Assembly: GCA_947177165.1 (NCBI GenBank)
Contig: CAMWTP010000013.1
Span: forward strand, 25,763 to 89,762
Direction: 5' to 3'
DNA: 64,000 bases
Origin: an uncultured Lachnospiraceae bacterium
GTDB lineage: Bacteria; Bacillota; Clostridia; Lachnospirales; Lachnospiraceae
Positions within the stretch are counted from its first letter, which is position 1, and every line of letters starts with the position of its first letter. The translations under genes were made by a program, and so were the position numbers. Below, piece after piece: positions 1-8,480 of the stretch. A model generated the notes under the pieces. It searched no databases, had not been told where the DNA came from, and was given only the letters and a program-made list of their open reading frames with translations.

Positions 1-422
1 ACAAGCGGCACGACCATCTCCGAAACCAGATACGGATCCTCCCCCATATACTCAAAACTCCGCCCGCACAGCGGCGTTCGCATAATGTTGATTCCCGGCG
101 CAAGGATCATGTCCTTCCCGCGTCCTCTCGCCTCCTTGCCGAGCAGTCTGCCCGTCGCATAGGCAAGCTCCCTGTTCCATGTCGCGGCAAGGGCCGAATT
201 GCAGGGAAGGTATGACACATAATCATAGCTGAGACCGATATCCTTCCACGCGTCATTCTCAAAGTCCTTTCTGACCCCTCTTGGGCCGTCCGAAGTCTTG
301 AAAGGCGGGATTCCTAACCGCTCTACCCCTCTTGTCGTAAAAAAACCGTCCCCGTGAATCATGCCGATCTTTTCCTGCAAAGTAAGCTGCGATATCAGCT
401 TCTCGATTTTGTCTTTTGTCAT
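1..422 (-). CDS. Glycoside hydrolase family 3 protein (beta-glucosidase-like), 3' end cut by window
   Basis: Only the N-terminal 140 or so residues are present; the rest lies beyond base 1. The visible part begins MTKDKIEKLISQLTLQEKIG and contains TSDGPRGVR near residues 43-51 and a later GRSFEYMGEDP stretch, both typical of the N-terminal TIM-barrel domain of GH3 beta-glucosidases and related glycosidases. GH3 enzymes release sugars from the non-reducing end of beta-linked glycans with a retaining mechanism; the catalytic Asp would lie outside the window. Its ATG (420-422) overlaps the TGA of lgt by four bases (ATGA), so translation is probably coupled to lgt. No signal peptide is visible, so a cytoplasmic enzyme acting on imported oligosaccharides is likely. 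The substrate cannot be assigned. Confidence 0.9.
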   Translation of the reverse strand, partial: MTKDKIEKLISQLTLQEKIGMIHGDGFFTTRGVERLGIPPFKTSDGPRGVRKDFENDAWKDIGLSYDYVSYLPCNSALAATWNRELAYATGRLLGKEARGRGKDMILAPGINIMRTPLCGRSFEYMGEDPYLVSEMVVPL

Positions 423-1324
423 TGAACCTTGTCCCCCTTCCCTGCATGATCTGATGTTTTTGGCAAACGAATCCTTATGACTATATTCAGAACAACCGAA
501 AAAATAAACAATATCAATCCCAGCAGCTGTGACACGGCAATCTGTGTACCCGGTATCAGCAGCCTGTCTGTCCTGATCCCCTCGATGATAAAACGCCCAA
601 TGCCATATCCGCCGAGATAAATCAGACACATCTGCCCATGATACTTTTTCCTTTTATGATACAGAATCATAACCGTTAAAATGATCAGATTCCAGACGCC
701 TTCATACAAAAATGTCGGGTGCACCTGTATGAAATTCACATCCCCCATCAAGGCCATGCCGTCAATCTGAGACTGCGTGATATCCCATGGACGCACTGCG
801 TCAACAGGAAGCCGCATAGCTAACAAGGTGTCTGTATATCCGCCAAATACTTCCCTGTTAAAGAAATTCCCCCAACGGCCGATAATCTGCCCGAGGATCA
901 GGCCATAGACACCACAGTCGCCAATCTGGTAAGGCGACAGCTTCCTTATCCTGCTGTATACAAAAAGAGTGGCAAACGCGGCAATCACCGCACCGTATAT
1001 GGCAAGTCCGCCCCGTCTGAGATTAAAGACGCTCAACAGATCATTTTTGTATTGATCCCACGAAAAGATCACATAGTAAATTCTTGCCCCGATCACCGAA
1101 AAAATGACGGCATAGATGCCAAAATCCCATATAATGTCTGTGTCCATTCCCTCCGCTTTTGCCATGCGTTCTGCCATCAGCACGCCGAGTATGACACCGA
1201 TGCCGATGATCACTCCGTAAAACGCGATCTCAAAGCCGAACACCGAAAAACTTTTCGGAACATTCTCCAGATAAATTCCAAGATGAGGGAATGCAATATC
1301 ATTTACTCCCATTGTATCAGGCAT
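419..1324 (-). CDS. lgt: Prolipoprotein diacylglyceryl transferase
   Basis: Lgt moves a diacylglyceryl group from phosphatidylglycerol to the lipobox cysteine of prolipoproteins at the outer face of the cytoplasmic membrane, the first step of lipoprotein maturation. The 301-residue protein has about seven hydrophobic segments and the family signature GRWGNFFNRE at about 149-158, plus RGGLAIYGA near 104 and a conserved HPTFLYE near 202. The ATG at 1324 is preceded by an AGGTAGG Shine-Dalgarno; a second in-frame Met four codons later is possible. It lies 27 bp downstream of ychF and is probably cotranscribed with it; its stop overlaps the GH3 start. Confidence 0.96.
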   Translation of the reverse strand: MPDTMGVNDIAFPHLGIYLENVPKSFSVFGFEIAFYGVIIGIGVILGVLMAERMAKAEGMDTDIIWDFGIYAVIFSVIGARIYYVIFSWDQYKNDLLSVFNLRRGGLAIYGAVIAAFATLFVYSRIRKLSPYQIGDCGVYGLILGQIIGRWGNFFNREVFGGYTDTLLAMRLPVDAVRPWDITQSQIDGMALMGDVNFIQVHPTFLYEGVWNLIILTVMILYHKRKKYHGQMCLIYLGGYGIGRFIIEGIRTDRLLIPGTQIAVSQLLGLILFIFSVVLNIVIRIRLPKTSDHAGKGDKVQ

Positions 1325-1351
1325 ATTTTTTACCTACCTTATTCTAAAACT

Positions 1352-2449
1352 TTATACATTAAAACGGAACAGAATCACATCTCCGTCCTTTACCACGTAG
1401 TCCTTGCCCTCCAGACCGACAAGTCCCTTATCCCTCGCCGCTGCAAGGGATCCGTTCTCCAGCAAATCTTTGTAGTTGACAACCTCTGCGCGGATAAACC
1501 CACGCTCAAAGTCCGTGTGAATCTTTCCCGCCGCCTGTGGTGCCTTCGTGCCAACCCTGATCGTCCAGGCGCGGCACTCGTCCTCCCCTGCCGTGAGGAA
1601 ACTGATGAGACCCAGCAGACGGTAGCTCGCCGCAATCAGCTTATCCAGTCCGGACTCTTTTAATCCCAAGTCCTCCAGAAACATTGTCTTCTCGTCATCG
1701 TCAAGCTCCGCAATCTCCTGCTCGATCTGCGCGCAGATCACAAACACCTCAAAGCCCTCCGATGCTGCATACTCGCGAACTTCCCTGACACCCGCATTGT
1801 CTGCACCATCGCTTGCAAGATCATCCTCCGCAACATTTGCCGCAAAGATCACTGGCTTATCCGTCAGAAGATTGTACCCGTTTCTCCACACAATCTCCTC
1901 GTCATCCTCTGTCACAAAGCTCTTGGCCATCTTCCCTTCCTCCAGATGTGCCTTGATACGCTCTGCGAGAGCGAGCTCCTTTGCCTGGGCCTTGTCGTTT
2001 TTTGCGCCCCTGGACACCTTCGCAATGCGCCGCTCAAGAATCTCAATGTCAGAAAAGATCAGCTCCAGATTAATCGTCTCTATATCCCTTAACGGGTTGA
2101 TGCTGCCATCGACATGAACAATATTGGAATCCTCAAAGCATCTCACCACATGGACAATCGCATCAACCTCCCGGATATTTGCGAGAAACTGGTTTCCAAG
2201 TCCCTCTCCCCTGGAAGCTCCCTTCACAAGTCCTGCGATATCGACAAACTCAATCACCGCAGGTGTCACTTTCTTCGTGTGATAAAGTTCTCCGAGAAGC
2301 TTAATCCGCTCATCCGGCACTGTCACAACACCCACATTGGGGTCAATCGTACAGAACGGATAGTTCGCCGACTCTGCCCCCGCCTTTGTCAATGAATTAA
2401 ATAGTGTACTCTTCCCTACATTCGGGAGTCCGACGATTCCCAATTTCAT
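1352..2449 (-). CDS. ychF: YchF/OLA1-family ribosome-associated ATPase
   Basis: A 365-residue member of the Obg-related YchF family, which binds ATP rather than GTP and associates with ribosomes; its exact role is debated and includes stress and redox responses. P-loop GLPNVGKS is at residues 7-14, the switch region contains a DIAG-type G3 motif, and the usual NKxD guanine-specificity motif is replaced by a non-canonical sequence (NVAED), as is normal for YchF. The C-terminal third carries the TGS domain. A strong AGGAGG precedes the ATG. It lies 43 bp downstream of rpe, in the place where many Clostridia have thiN. Confidence 0.97.
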   Translation of the reverse strand: MKLGIVGLPNVGKSTLFNSLTKAGAESANYPFCTIDPNVGVVTVPDERIKLLGELYHTKKVTPAVIEFVDIAGLVKGASRGEGLGNQFLANIREVDAIVHVVRCFEDSNIVHVDGSINPLRDIETINLELIFSDIEILERRIAKVSRGAKNDKAQAKELALAERIKAHLEEGKMAKSFVTEDDEEIVWRNGYNLLTDKPVIFAANVAEDDLASDGADNAGVREVREYAASEGFEVFVICAQIEQEIAELDDDEKTMFLEDLGLKESGLDKLIAASYRLLGLISFLTAGEDECRAWTIRVGTKAPQAAGKIHTDFERGFIRAEVVNYKDLLENGSLAAARDKGLVGLEGKDYVVKDGDVILFRFNV

Positions 2450-2492
2450 CTCAAATTTCCTCCTATAACAATAGTATCTGTCAATTTATTAT

Positions 2493-3140
2493 TTACATAC
2501 GCTTAAGAAACTCCCTGACATTTGACGCAATGTCCCCCTTAAAGATCGCAGAACCAGTGACTATTACATTGGCGCCCGCCGCGAGATTCATTTCCAGATT
2601 GCCAAGCGTCACGCCGCCGTCAATCTCCAGCTTCACATCCGGATAGCTCTGGTTGATGATCCGGCGCATCTCCTTGATCTTGTCAACACAGTCAATAATA
2701 TAATCCTGTCCACCAAAACCGGGGCGCACTGTCATCACAAGCACCATATCCACCATATCCATGTAAGGAAGCGCTGCACTCACAGGCGTCTCCGGGTTGA
2801 TGGCAATACCAGTCTTTGCCCCCAGTTCCCTGATCTTTGCAAGTGTCTCAGGGATACAGTCGCACGCCTCCACATGTATCGTGATCCCGTCCGCACCGAG
2901 CTGGATCAATTCCTCTATATAGCGCTCTGGCTGTGCCACCATCATATGTACATCCATAAAAAGCTTTGACCGCTTCCGCACACACCGGAGAACGGGCATT
3001 CCAAAGGAGATGGAGGGAACAAACATTCCATCCATGACATCTATGTGCAGATATGGTGCTCCTGCCCTTTCCACGATCTCCACCTGTCTGCCAAGTTCCC
3101 AAAAATCTGCTGCCAATATTGAGGGACATAAATAATTCAT
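2493..3140 (-). CDS. rpe: Ribulose-phosphate 3-epimerase
   Basis: Interconverts D-ribulose 5-phosphate and D-xylulose 5-phosphate in the non-oxidative pentose phosphate pathway. At 215 residues it is the usual family length, a TIM barrel starting MNYLCPSILAADFWELG; metal and substrate-binding segments are visible as HIDVMDGMFVPSISFG near 33-48, DVHMMV near 63-68, PGFGGQ near 139 and EIDGGV near 172-177. The start has an AGAGGAAAT Shine-Dalgarno that overlaps the end of rsgA, and the two genes are one base apart, so coupling is likely. It belongs to the conserved prpC-prkC-rsgA-rpe string. Confidence 0.97.
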   Translation of the reverse strand: MNYLCPSILAADFWELGRQVEIVERAGAPYLHIDVMDGMFVPSISFGMPVLRCVRKRSKLFMDVHMMVAQPERYIEELIQLGADGITIHVEACDCIPETLAKIRELGAKTGIAINPETPVSAALPYMDMVDMVLVMTVRPGFGGQDYIIDCVDKIKEMRRIINQSYPDVKLEIDGGVTLGNLEMNLAAGANVIVTGSAIFKGDIASNVREFLKRM

Positions 3141-3141
3141 G

Positions 3142-4026
3142 TTAATATTTCCTCTTTTCTTTCTCTTTTAACTCTTCGTAAAATGAAACATAGTTATCAT
3201 ACCGGACTCTGCTGATATGACCTTCCTCTAACGCTTCCCTCACACCGCACACAGGTTCATGAATGTGAGCGCATGTCATAAACTTGCAGTTTGCCTCATA
3301 TGGTTCAAATTCGGGATAATAACTTTTTAATTCCTCCTTCTCCATATCAAATAAAGATAAGGAACTGAATCCCGGTGTATCCATAATATACGTATCATCG
3401 GAGACCGCAATCAACTCGGAGTGTCTTGTCGTGTGCTTTCCGCGCGCTATCTTCCCGCTGATTTCCCCAGTCTCCATTTTCTTATCTCCCAGCAGACAGT
3501 TCACAAGAGAGGATTTTCCCACTCCGCTCGGTCCCGCAACCGCTGTGGTCCTTGCGCACAGCATTTCCGTCAGCAGCCCGATACCGTCCTGCTGCACAGC
3601 GCTCACGAACAATATCCGGCATCCGCTGTTTTGATAGACCTTTTCGATCTGCTCTCTTCTCATTCGATCTGAGATATCCTGCTTATTAAAGCATAATATA
3701 CATTCCAATCCCTGCTGGCGCATCATAATCAGAAACCGGTCCAGCAGATTGTAGTTTGGTTCCGGCTTTGTCATGGCAAAGATCAGCAGCGCCTGGTCAA
3801 TATTGGCAACCGCAGGACGTATCAGTTCACTCTTCCGCGGAAGAATTGCCGTGATATTTCCCTCGCAGTCCCCGGCATGTGTGATCGCAATCTCAACATC
3901 ATCACCGACAAGCGGCTTGATCTTCTCCTTTCGGAATATCCCCTTCGCCTTACATTCATAAACCGCCCCGCCGGGCACATGAACATAATAAAACCCCGCA
4001 ATTCCCTTGATAATCTTCCCCTGCAT
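3142..4026 (-). CDS. rsgA: Ribosome small-subunit-dependent GTPase A
   Basis: RsgA (YloQ/YjeQ) is a circularly permuted GTPase that assists late 30S subunit maturation. The permuted order is plain: OB-fold N-terminus, G4 motif NKQD at 114-117, then P-loop GPSGVGKS at 165-172, then G3 DTPGF at 216-220, followed by a zinc knuckle with Cys247, Cys252, His254 and Cys260. The 294-residue length is normal. Start ATG at 4026 follows GGTAGGG. It sits between prkC and rpe with 12 and 1 bp spacing; in Bacillus the neighbouring kinase is known to affect RsgA, so the linkage is likely functional. Confidence 0.97.
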   Translation of the reverse strand: MQGKIIKGIAGFYYVHVPGGAVYECKAKGIFRKEKIKPLVGDDVEIAITHAGDCEGNITAILPRKSELIRPAVANIDQALLIFAMTKPEPNYNLLDRFLIMMRQQGLECILCFNKQDISDRMRREQIEKVYQNSGCRILFVSAVQQDGIGLLTEMLCARTTAVAGPSGVGKSSLVNCLLGDKKMETGEISGKIARGKHTTRHSELIAVSDDTYIMDTPGFSSLSLFDMEKEELKSYYPEFEPYEANCKFMTCAHIHEPVCGVREALEEGHISRVRYDNYVSFYEELKEKEKRKY

Positions 4027-4038
4027 AACCCTACCTTA

Positions 4039-6579
4039 TCATTTTTTTGTGAATTGGACATTCTGCCTGGTCTGAGCCGCCTGCGGACTCACCTGCGTTG
4101 TCTGATTTCCATCGGCATCTGTCACAAGTTCCTCCACATTTTTCAAGTATGTGATAATCACAATTCCATAGGCAGTCGGACTTGTAAAATTGCTCAGATT
4201 GATGGATACCGGAAAAGCTGTCACATTTTGTGAATACCACAATTGCTGGCTTCCATCAGAAGTTGTGAGAATGACCTCCGCATTTCCCCCGATATAATCC
4301 TCAGGTGCCTGCACCATCAAACTGCAGTCATATGTCGCAACCTCGTTTCCCATGCTCACCTTTAAATCCACAGCAGTGCCCACACTGACATTCGTCCCCG
4401 CCGCAAAACTCTGATAAAAGATCTGTCCCTCCGGATACTCCGAATTGTACTCCTCCCCAACATTATTCACCACAAGCCCTGCAGCCTCCAATGTACTGAC
4501 TGCTGCCTCCTTTGAGTTGCCTAACACCTCCGGCATGCGGACTTCCTCGCTGTCACCGCCCTTGCTCAGGACAATCGTAATCTCCGAATCGATCGGCGCT
4601 ATGGTGTTTCCCCCCGGGGACTGTGAGATGATCGTTCCCTTTGGATACTCTGTCGAATACTCGTCAGTCTTTACGACCTTAAATCCTTCCTTCGTCAGCG
4701 TCGCAGTACCCTCTGCCTCCGACATTCCCTCGACAGACGGTACATTGATGCCATCCCCCCCTGCACTGACAGTAAGGACGATCGTCGTATTCATGAGAAT
4801 CTTGTCGTTGGCAAGCACATTCTGTCCATCCTCGAGCGCTGCGGATAAGACTTGATTTTTGGGATACTGTGTCGTCTCGACATACGTCGTTTTGCACCCC
4901 AGTCCAACGGAATTGAGAGCCATCTTAACCTCATCAATATCATGTCCCTCAAACTCCGGCATCACTGCCCTCTCAACAGTATCAGCATTGCTGCCCTCAC
5001 TCTGTGAGGGAGACTTGCCAATCTGCCCGAAGATACCTGTCGCCTGGCCGACAAAATACAAGAGGATGCATCCGATCACAACTGCTGCGATCACGGTGAG
5101 CACTGTCGTGAGCCTTTCTGCCTTTGGATTGTAATCATACTCGTTCTTTCCCAGATTTTCCGGATAGTCATAGTCGTCATACACATACCCGCCATCGCGC
5201 ACATTCTGCCGATTGACAGTCTCCTGCCCGTAATCCTCCTCATAGTAATCGTATTCTCCGCCTGATTTACTCTGCTTTGCCTTGGTTTGTTTCACTTTCT
5301 TTTTCTTCGATTTCTGGTTTGATTTCTTCTCTGCTTTTTTTGAGCCAGAATCACGCACATTGTCATAGCGATCGTCATCTGATGCTTTTGATGCTTTCTG
5401 CCGGTTATTCCGGGCTGGCTGTTCCATGACACCCTCGTCATAATAATCATCCTCATAATAAGGCGTATTATAGGCATCTGCATCATCATAATTATTATAA
5501 TCGCTGTTGCTGCACTTTCTCCTTGAAGGTGCCGGCTTAATCTGCTCAGGAATTGCCTCCAGTTCCTCCATGTCCGCATACGTCTCCCTGCGAGGCACCC
5601 TATCCTGCCATACAGTATCCAGCACTGCCGGCATAGGAATCGGTTCCGGAGCAGGCGGCGCCTGCGTGCTGGTCAGATTGTTCTGAACACCCGATGCAGG
5701 CGGGACAATCTTTGTCTGTCCTGCCTCATCCTCGGTGTCCACCTGCGCGATCACGGCATCCGGATTGATCAGCGAGTGCTTCAGATCCACTATCATCTCC
5801 GCCATGCTCTGATACCGCCTGTCAGGGCTTTTCTGCGTACATTTCATGACGATATTCTCCACGCTCTGCGGTATCTCAGGCACATAATCCCGCATCAGCG
5901 GCATTGGATTCTGTATATGCTTGATCGCGATCGCCACTGTCGTGTCGCCGTTAAACGGCACACGCCCTGTGAGCATCTCAAAGATCGTGACTCCCAGTGA
6001 ATAGATATCACTTTTTTCATCCGAGAAACCGCCTCTGGCCTGCTCCGGAGAGGTATAGTGAACCGACCCCATCACATTGGAAGTAATCGTATTGCTTGAT
6101 GCTGCTTTCGCAATGCCAAAATCTGTGACTTTTACCTTGCCTTCCTTGGATATGATAATGTTCTGCGGCTTGATATCCCTATGTATGATATGATTGTTGT
6201 GTGCCGCTTCAATTCCCATCGCCACCTGGATTGCGATACTGATGGCCTCCTTGGTCGTGAGTCTTACTTTTTTCTCGATATATTTTTTGAGTGTGATGCC
6301 CTCCACAAGCTCCATCACAATATAGTGAATCCCTTCCTCCTCCCCTACATCGTACACATTCACGATATTCGGATGCATGAGTCCGGCAGCAGCCTGCGCC
6401 TCCACACGAAACTTCGACACAAAATTTCTGTTTTCTGAAAACTCCTGTTTTAACACCTTCACAGCGACAAACCGGTTCAGCTTTTGATCCTTTGCCTTAT
6501 ATACATCTGACATTCCGCCAGTGCCGATCTTCTCAAGCACCTCGTAGCGATTCCCTACCAGCATTCCCAACTTAATCAT
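4039..6579 (-). CDS. prkC: PASTA-domain Ser/Thr protein kinase (PrkC/PknB/Stk1 family)
   Basis: Transmembrane eukaryotic-type kinase that senses muropeptides or lipid II outside the cell and phosphorylates division and wall proteins inside. With the start at 6579 it has 846 residues: kinase domain at about 10-270 with catalytic Lys41 (VAVK), HRDIKPQN at 133-140 and DFG at 153-155; a long low-complexity cytoplasmic linker rich in Asp/Tyr, then Lys/Gln; a membrane segment at about 490-512; three PASTA repeats at about 530-745; and a C-terminal extracellular part of about 100 residues that is not a PASTA repeat. The start at 6579 (MIKLGML) has GGAGG five bases upstream and overlaps the prpC stop by 8 bp; the longer reading frame start at 6603 lacks such a site. 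Confidence 0.96.
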   Translation of the reverse strand: MIKLGMLVGNRYEVLEKIGTGGMSDVYKAKDQKLNRFVAVKVLKQEFSENRNFVSKFRVEAQAAAGLMHPNIVNVYDVGEEEGIHYIVMELVEGITLKKYIEKKVRLTTKEAISIAIQVAMGIEAAHNNHIIHRDIKPQNIIISKEGKVKVTDFGIAKAASSNTITSNVMGSVHYTSPEQARGGFSDEKSDIYSLGVTIFEMLTGRVPFNGDTTVAIAIKHIQNPMPLMRDYVPEIPQSVENIVMKCTQKSPDRRYQSMAEMIVDLKHSLINPDAVIAQVDTEDEAGQTKIVPPASGVQNNLTSTQAPPAPEPIPMPAVLDTVWQDRVPRRETYADMEELEAIPEQIKPAPSRRKCSNSDYNNYDDADAYNTPYYEDDYYDEGVMEQPARNNRQKASKASDDDRYDNVRDSGSKKAEKKSNQKSKKKKVKQTKAKQSKSGGEYDYYEEDYGQETVNRQNVRDGGYVYDDYDYPENLGKNEYDYNPKAERLTTVLTVIAAVVIGCILLYFVGQATGIFGQIGKSPSQSEGSNADTVERAVMPEFEGHDIDEVKMALNSVGLGCKTTYVETTQYPKNQVLSAALEDGQNVLANDKILMNTTIVLTVSAGGDGINVPSVEGMSEAEGTATLTKEGFKVVKTDEYSTEYPKGTIISQSPGGNTIAPIDSEITIVLSKGGDSEEVRMPEVLGNSKEAAVSTLEAAGLVVNNVGEEYNSEYPEGQIFYQSFAAGTNVSVGTAVDLKVSMGNEVATYDCSLMVQAPEDYIGGNAEVILTTSDGSQQLWYSQNVTAFPVSINLSNFTSPTAYGIVIITYLKNVEELVTDADGNQTTQVSPQAAQTRQNVQFTKK

Positions 6580-7312
6580 TCTGACCTCCAAACGGTTCCA
6601 CAAGAACCACAGCTATATTATCACGCCCGCCATTCTCATTGGCAGCCTCAATCAGACGCTTTCCAGCCTGCTCCAGGCTGCTGCTGCCGGCAATAATCCT
6701 GTGTATCTCGTCATCTTTCAACATATTGGTAAGTCCGTCTGTGCAGAGCAGAAGCTTCTCTGCCGGTCCAATGTGCACATCAAAAAAATCCACAAGGACA
6801 TACTCTTTGACCCCGACTGCTCTTGTGATGATATTTTTATCCGGATGGATTCTCGCAGCCTCCCTGTCGATACCTCCCATGTCCACCATCTCCTCGACGA
6901 GGGAGTGATCCTTGGTGATCTGCGTGATAAAGTCATTGATGATATACATTCGGCTGTCGCCTACATTTGCCACTGTCACATGGCTTCCCTCAAAAGTGAC
7001 CGCCACAAATGTAGTCCCCATCCCTTTGTATTTTCTGTCCTGCCTGGATATCTTATTGATATGTGTATTCGCATCATCGATTGCCTTCTGCAGAATATTT
7101 TCCGCATCGTACTCGTCCGTATAGCGTTCGATCACCGATACTGCCTTGTCCACCGCATGCCTTGACGCATAATCCCCTGCATTATGTCCTCCCATACCAT
7201 CCGCAACAATAAAAAGGTTTGGAAGATTTCCCACTGGCTTATCCGAAGTAAATAAGTAGTCTTCGTTAATTTCCCTTCTCCTGCCAACATCCGTTATAGA
7301 AAATAACTTCAC
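6572..7312 (-). CDS. prpC: PP2C-family protein phosphatase, partner of PrkC
   Basis: Mn/Mg-dependent Ser/Thr phosphatase (PrpC/Stp) that reverses phosphorylation by the adjacent PASTA kinase. PP2C motifs are present: DxGRRREINEDY at the N-terminus, VADGMGGHNAGD at about 37-48, GDSRMY near 119-124, CTDGLTNML near 190 and GRDNIAVVLV near the C-terminus. I place the start at GTG 7312 (MKLFSITDVG): GGGAGGAG lies five bases upstream, and the in-frame ATG at 7327 is part of that ribosome binding site. The resulting 246 residues match the family. It overlaps prkC by 8 bp. Confidence 0.95.
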   Translation of the reverse strand: MKLFSITDVGRRREINEDYLFTSDKPVGNLPNLFIVADGMGGHNAGDYASRHAVDKAVSVIERYTDEYDAENILQKAIDDANTHINKISRQDRKYKGMGTTFVAVTFEGSHVTVANVGDSRMYIINDFITQITKDHSLVEEMVDMGGIDREAARIHPDKNIITRAVGVKEYVLVDFFDVHIGPAEKLLLCTDGLTNMLKDDEIHRIIAGSSSLEQAGKRLIEAANENGGRDNIAVVLVEPFGGQND

Positions 7313-7388
7313 TTTTTCTCCTCCCATCAGTGAAAATCCGTAACATTATAGTATCCTCACCACTCCGGAAATTTCCACATTTCCTTAT

Positions 7389-7417
7389 ATATTAGCACAT
7401 ATGAAATCTTAATTCAA
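7389..7417 (-). promoter_or_regulatory. Putative sigma-A promoter for prpC-prkC-rsgA-rpe
   Basis: On the minus strand TTGAAT (7417-7412) is followed after 17 bp by TAATAT (7394-7389). It lies in the 108-bp gap between rlmN and prpC, about 75 bp upstream of the prpC GTG. It could let the kinase/phosphatase group be expressed apart from the upstream rRNA-modification genes. Confidence 0.5.
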
Positions 7418-7420
7418 GAA

Positions 7421-8479
7421 TCAATACTGTACTGGGCTTCGCATTGCCTGAGCGTGGCGTCTGCGCAGCTGCCCGCAGGCACCGTCGATATCCCGTCCCA
7501 TCTCCCTGCGGATTGTGGCATTGATGTGTCTCTTTTCCAATTTATTCTGAAAATTGAGAATATCCCTTCGTTCCGACTCCACATAATCGCGCTCTTTGAT
7601 CGGATTGACTGGAATCAGGTTGACATGGCAATTTAAACCGCCCACAAGGCTGCACAGATTTTCAGCATCCTCGTCCGTGTCATTGACGCCGCCCACAAGA
7701 CTGTACTCAAACGTAACGCGCCTGCCTGTCTGGTCAAAATAATAACGGCAGGCGTCAATCACCTCGTTTATTTCGTATTTGTTGGCAACCGGCATTAGCT
7801 CCTGCCGTTTTGCCTGTGTGGAACCGTGGAGGGACAATGCCAGCGTAATCTGCAGTTTTTCCTCCGCAAGTCGCCGCATATTTTCCACGATACCACACGT
7901 CGATACAGTGATGTTTCTCTGGCTGATATTCAGTCCGTTCCCGTCCGTAATCATATGTATGAATTGAATCAGATTGTCATAATTGTCAAGCGGCTCGCCG
8001 GTGCCCATCACGACGACGTTGGACACGCGTCCGCTGGTGCTTCTGGATATGGCATAAATCTGGTCGAGCATCTCCGACGGTGTGAGATTCCGCTCCAGCC
8101 CGTCAATCGTCGAAGCGCAGAACCGGCACCCCATGCGGCAGCCGACCTGTGAGGAAATACAGACCGAATTGCCGTGATGGTACTGCATCCAGACACTCTC
8201 AACAATATTGCCGTCTGCAAGCCCAAATAAAAATTTTTTCGTACCGTCGATCTTAGAGGTCTGGACTGCCACTTCCTTCAAAGAAGTGTACTCATACTGC
8301 TCCGCCAGCTTTTCCCGCAGGCCTTTCGGCAGATTGGTCATCTCGTCATAGTTCCGCGCCAGCTTTACATGCATCCACTCATACAACTGCTTTGCGCGAT
8401 ATGGCTTTTCGCCCAGCTTTCCGATTGCATTCTTCAATTCATCCAGCGATAATGATTTTATATCTGTATTATGCTCCAT
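7421..8479 (-). CDS. rlmN: Dual-specificity 23S rRNA/tRNA C2-adenosine methyltransferase RlmN
   Basis: Radical SAM enzyme methylating C2 of A2503 in 23S rRNA and A37 in some tRNAs, through a methyl-cysteine intermediate. Visible: cluster motif with Cys114, Cys118 and Cys121 (CRMGCRFC) and the conserved GACGQLR near residue 333, whose Cys335 is the expected second catalytic cysteine. I start it at 8479 (MEHNTDIKSL): a GGGGGT site lies seven bases upstream, whereas the in-frame extension to 8605 lies entirely inside rsmB in another frame. The gene is one base from the rsmB stop. 352 residues is the family norm. Confidence 0.97.
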   Translation of the reverse strand: MEHNTDIKSLSLDELKNAIGKLGEKPYRAKQLYEWMHVKLARNYDEMTNLPKGLREKLAEQYEYTSLKEVAVQTSKIDGTKKFLFGLADGNIVESVWMQYHHGNSVCISSQVGCRMGCRFCASTIDGLERNLTPSEMLDQIYAISRSTSGRVSNVVVMGTGEPLDNYDNLIQFIHMITDGNGLNISQRNITVSTCGIVENMRRLAEEKLQITLALSLHGSTQAKRQELMPVANKYEINEVIDACRYYFDQTGRRVTFEYSLVGGVNDTDEDAENLCSLVGGLNCHVNLIPVNPIKERDYVESERRDILNFQNKLEKRHINATIRREMGRDIDGACGQLRRRHAQAMRSPVQY

Positions 8480-8480
8480 T

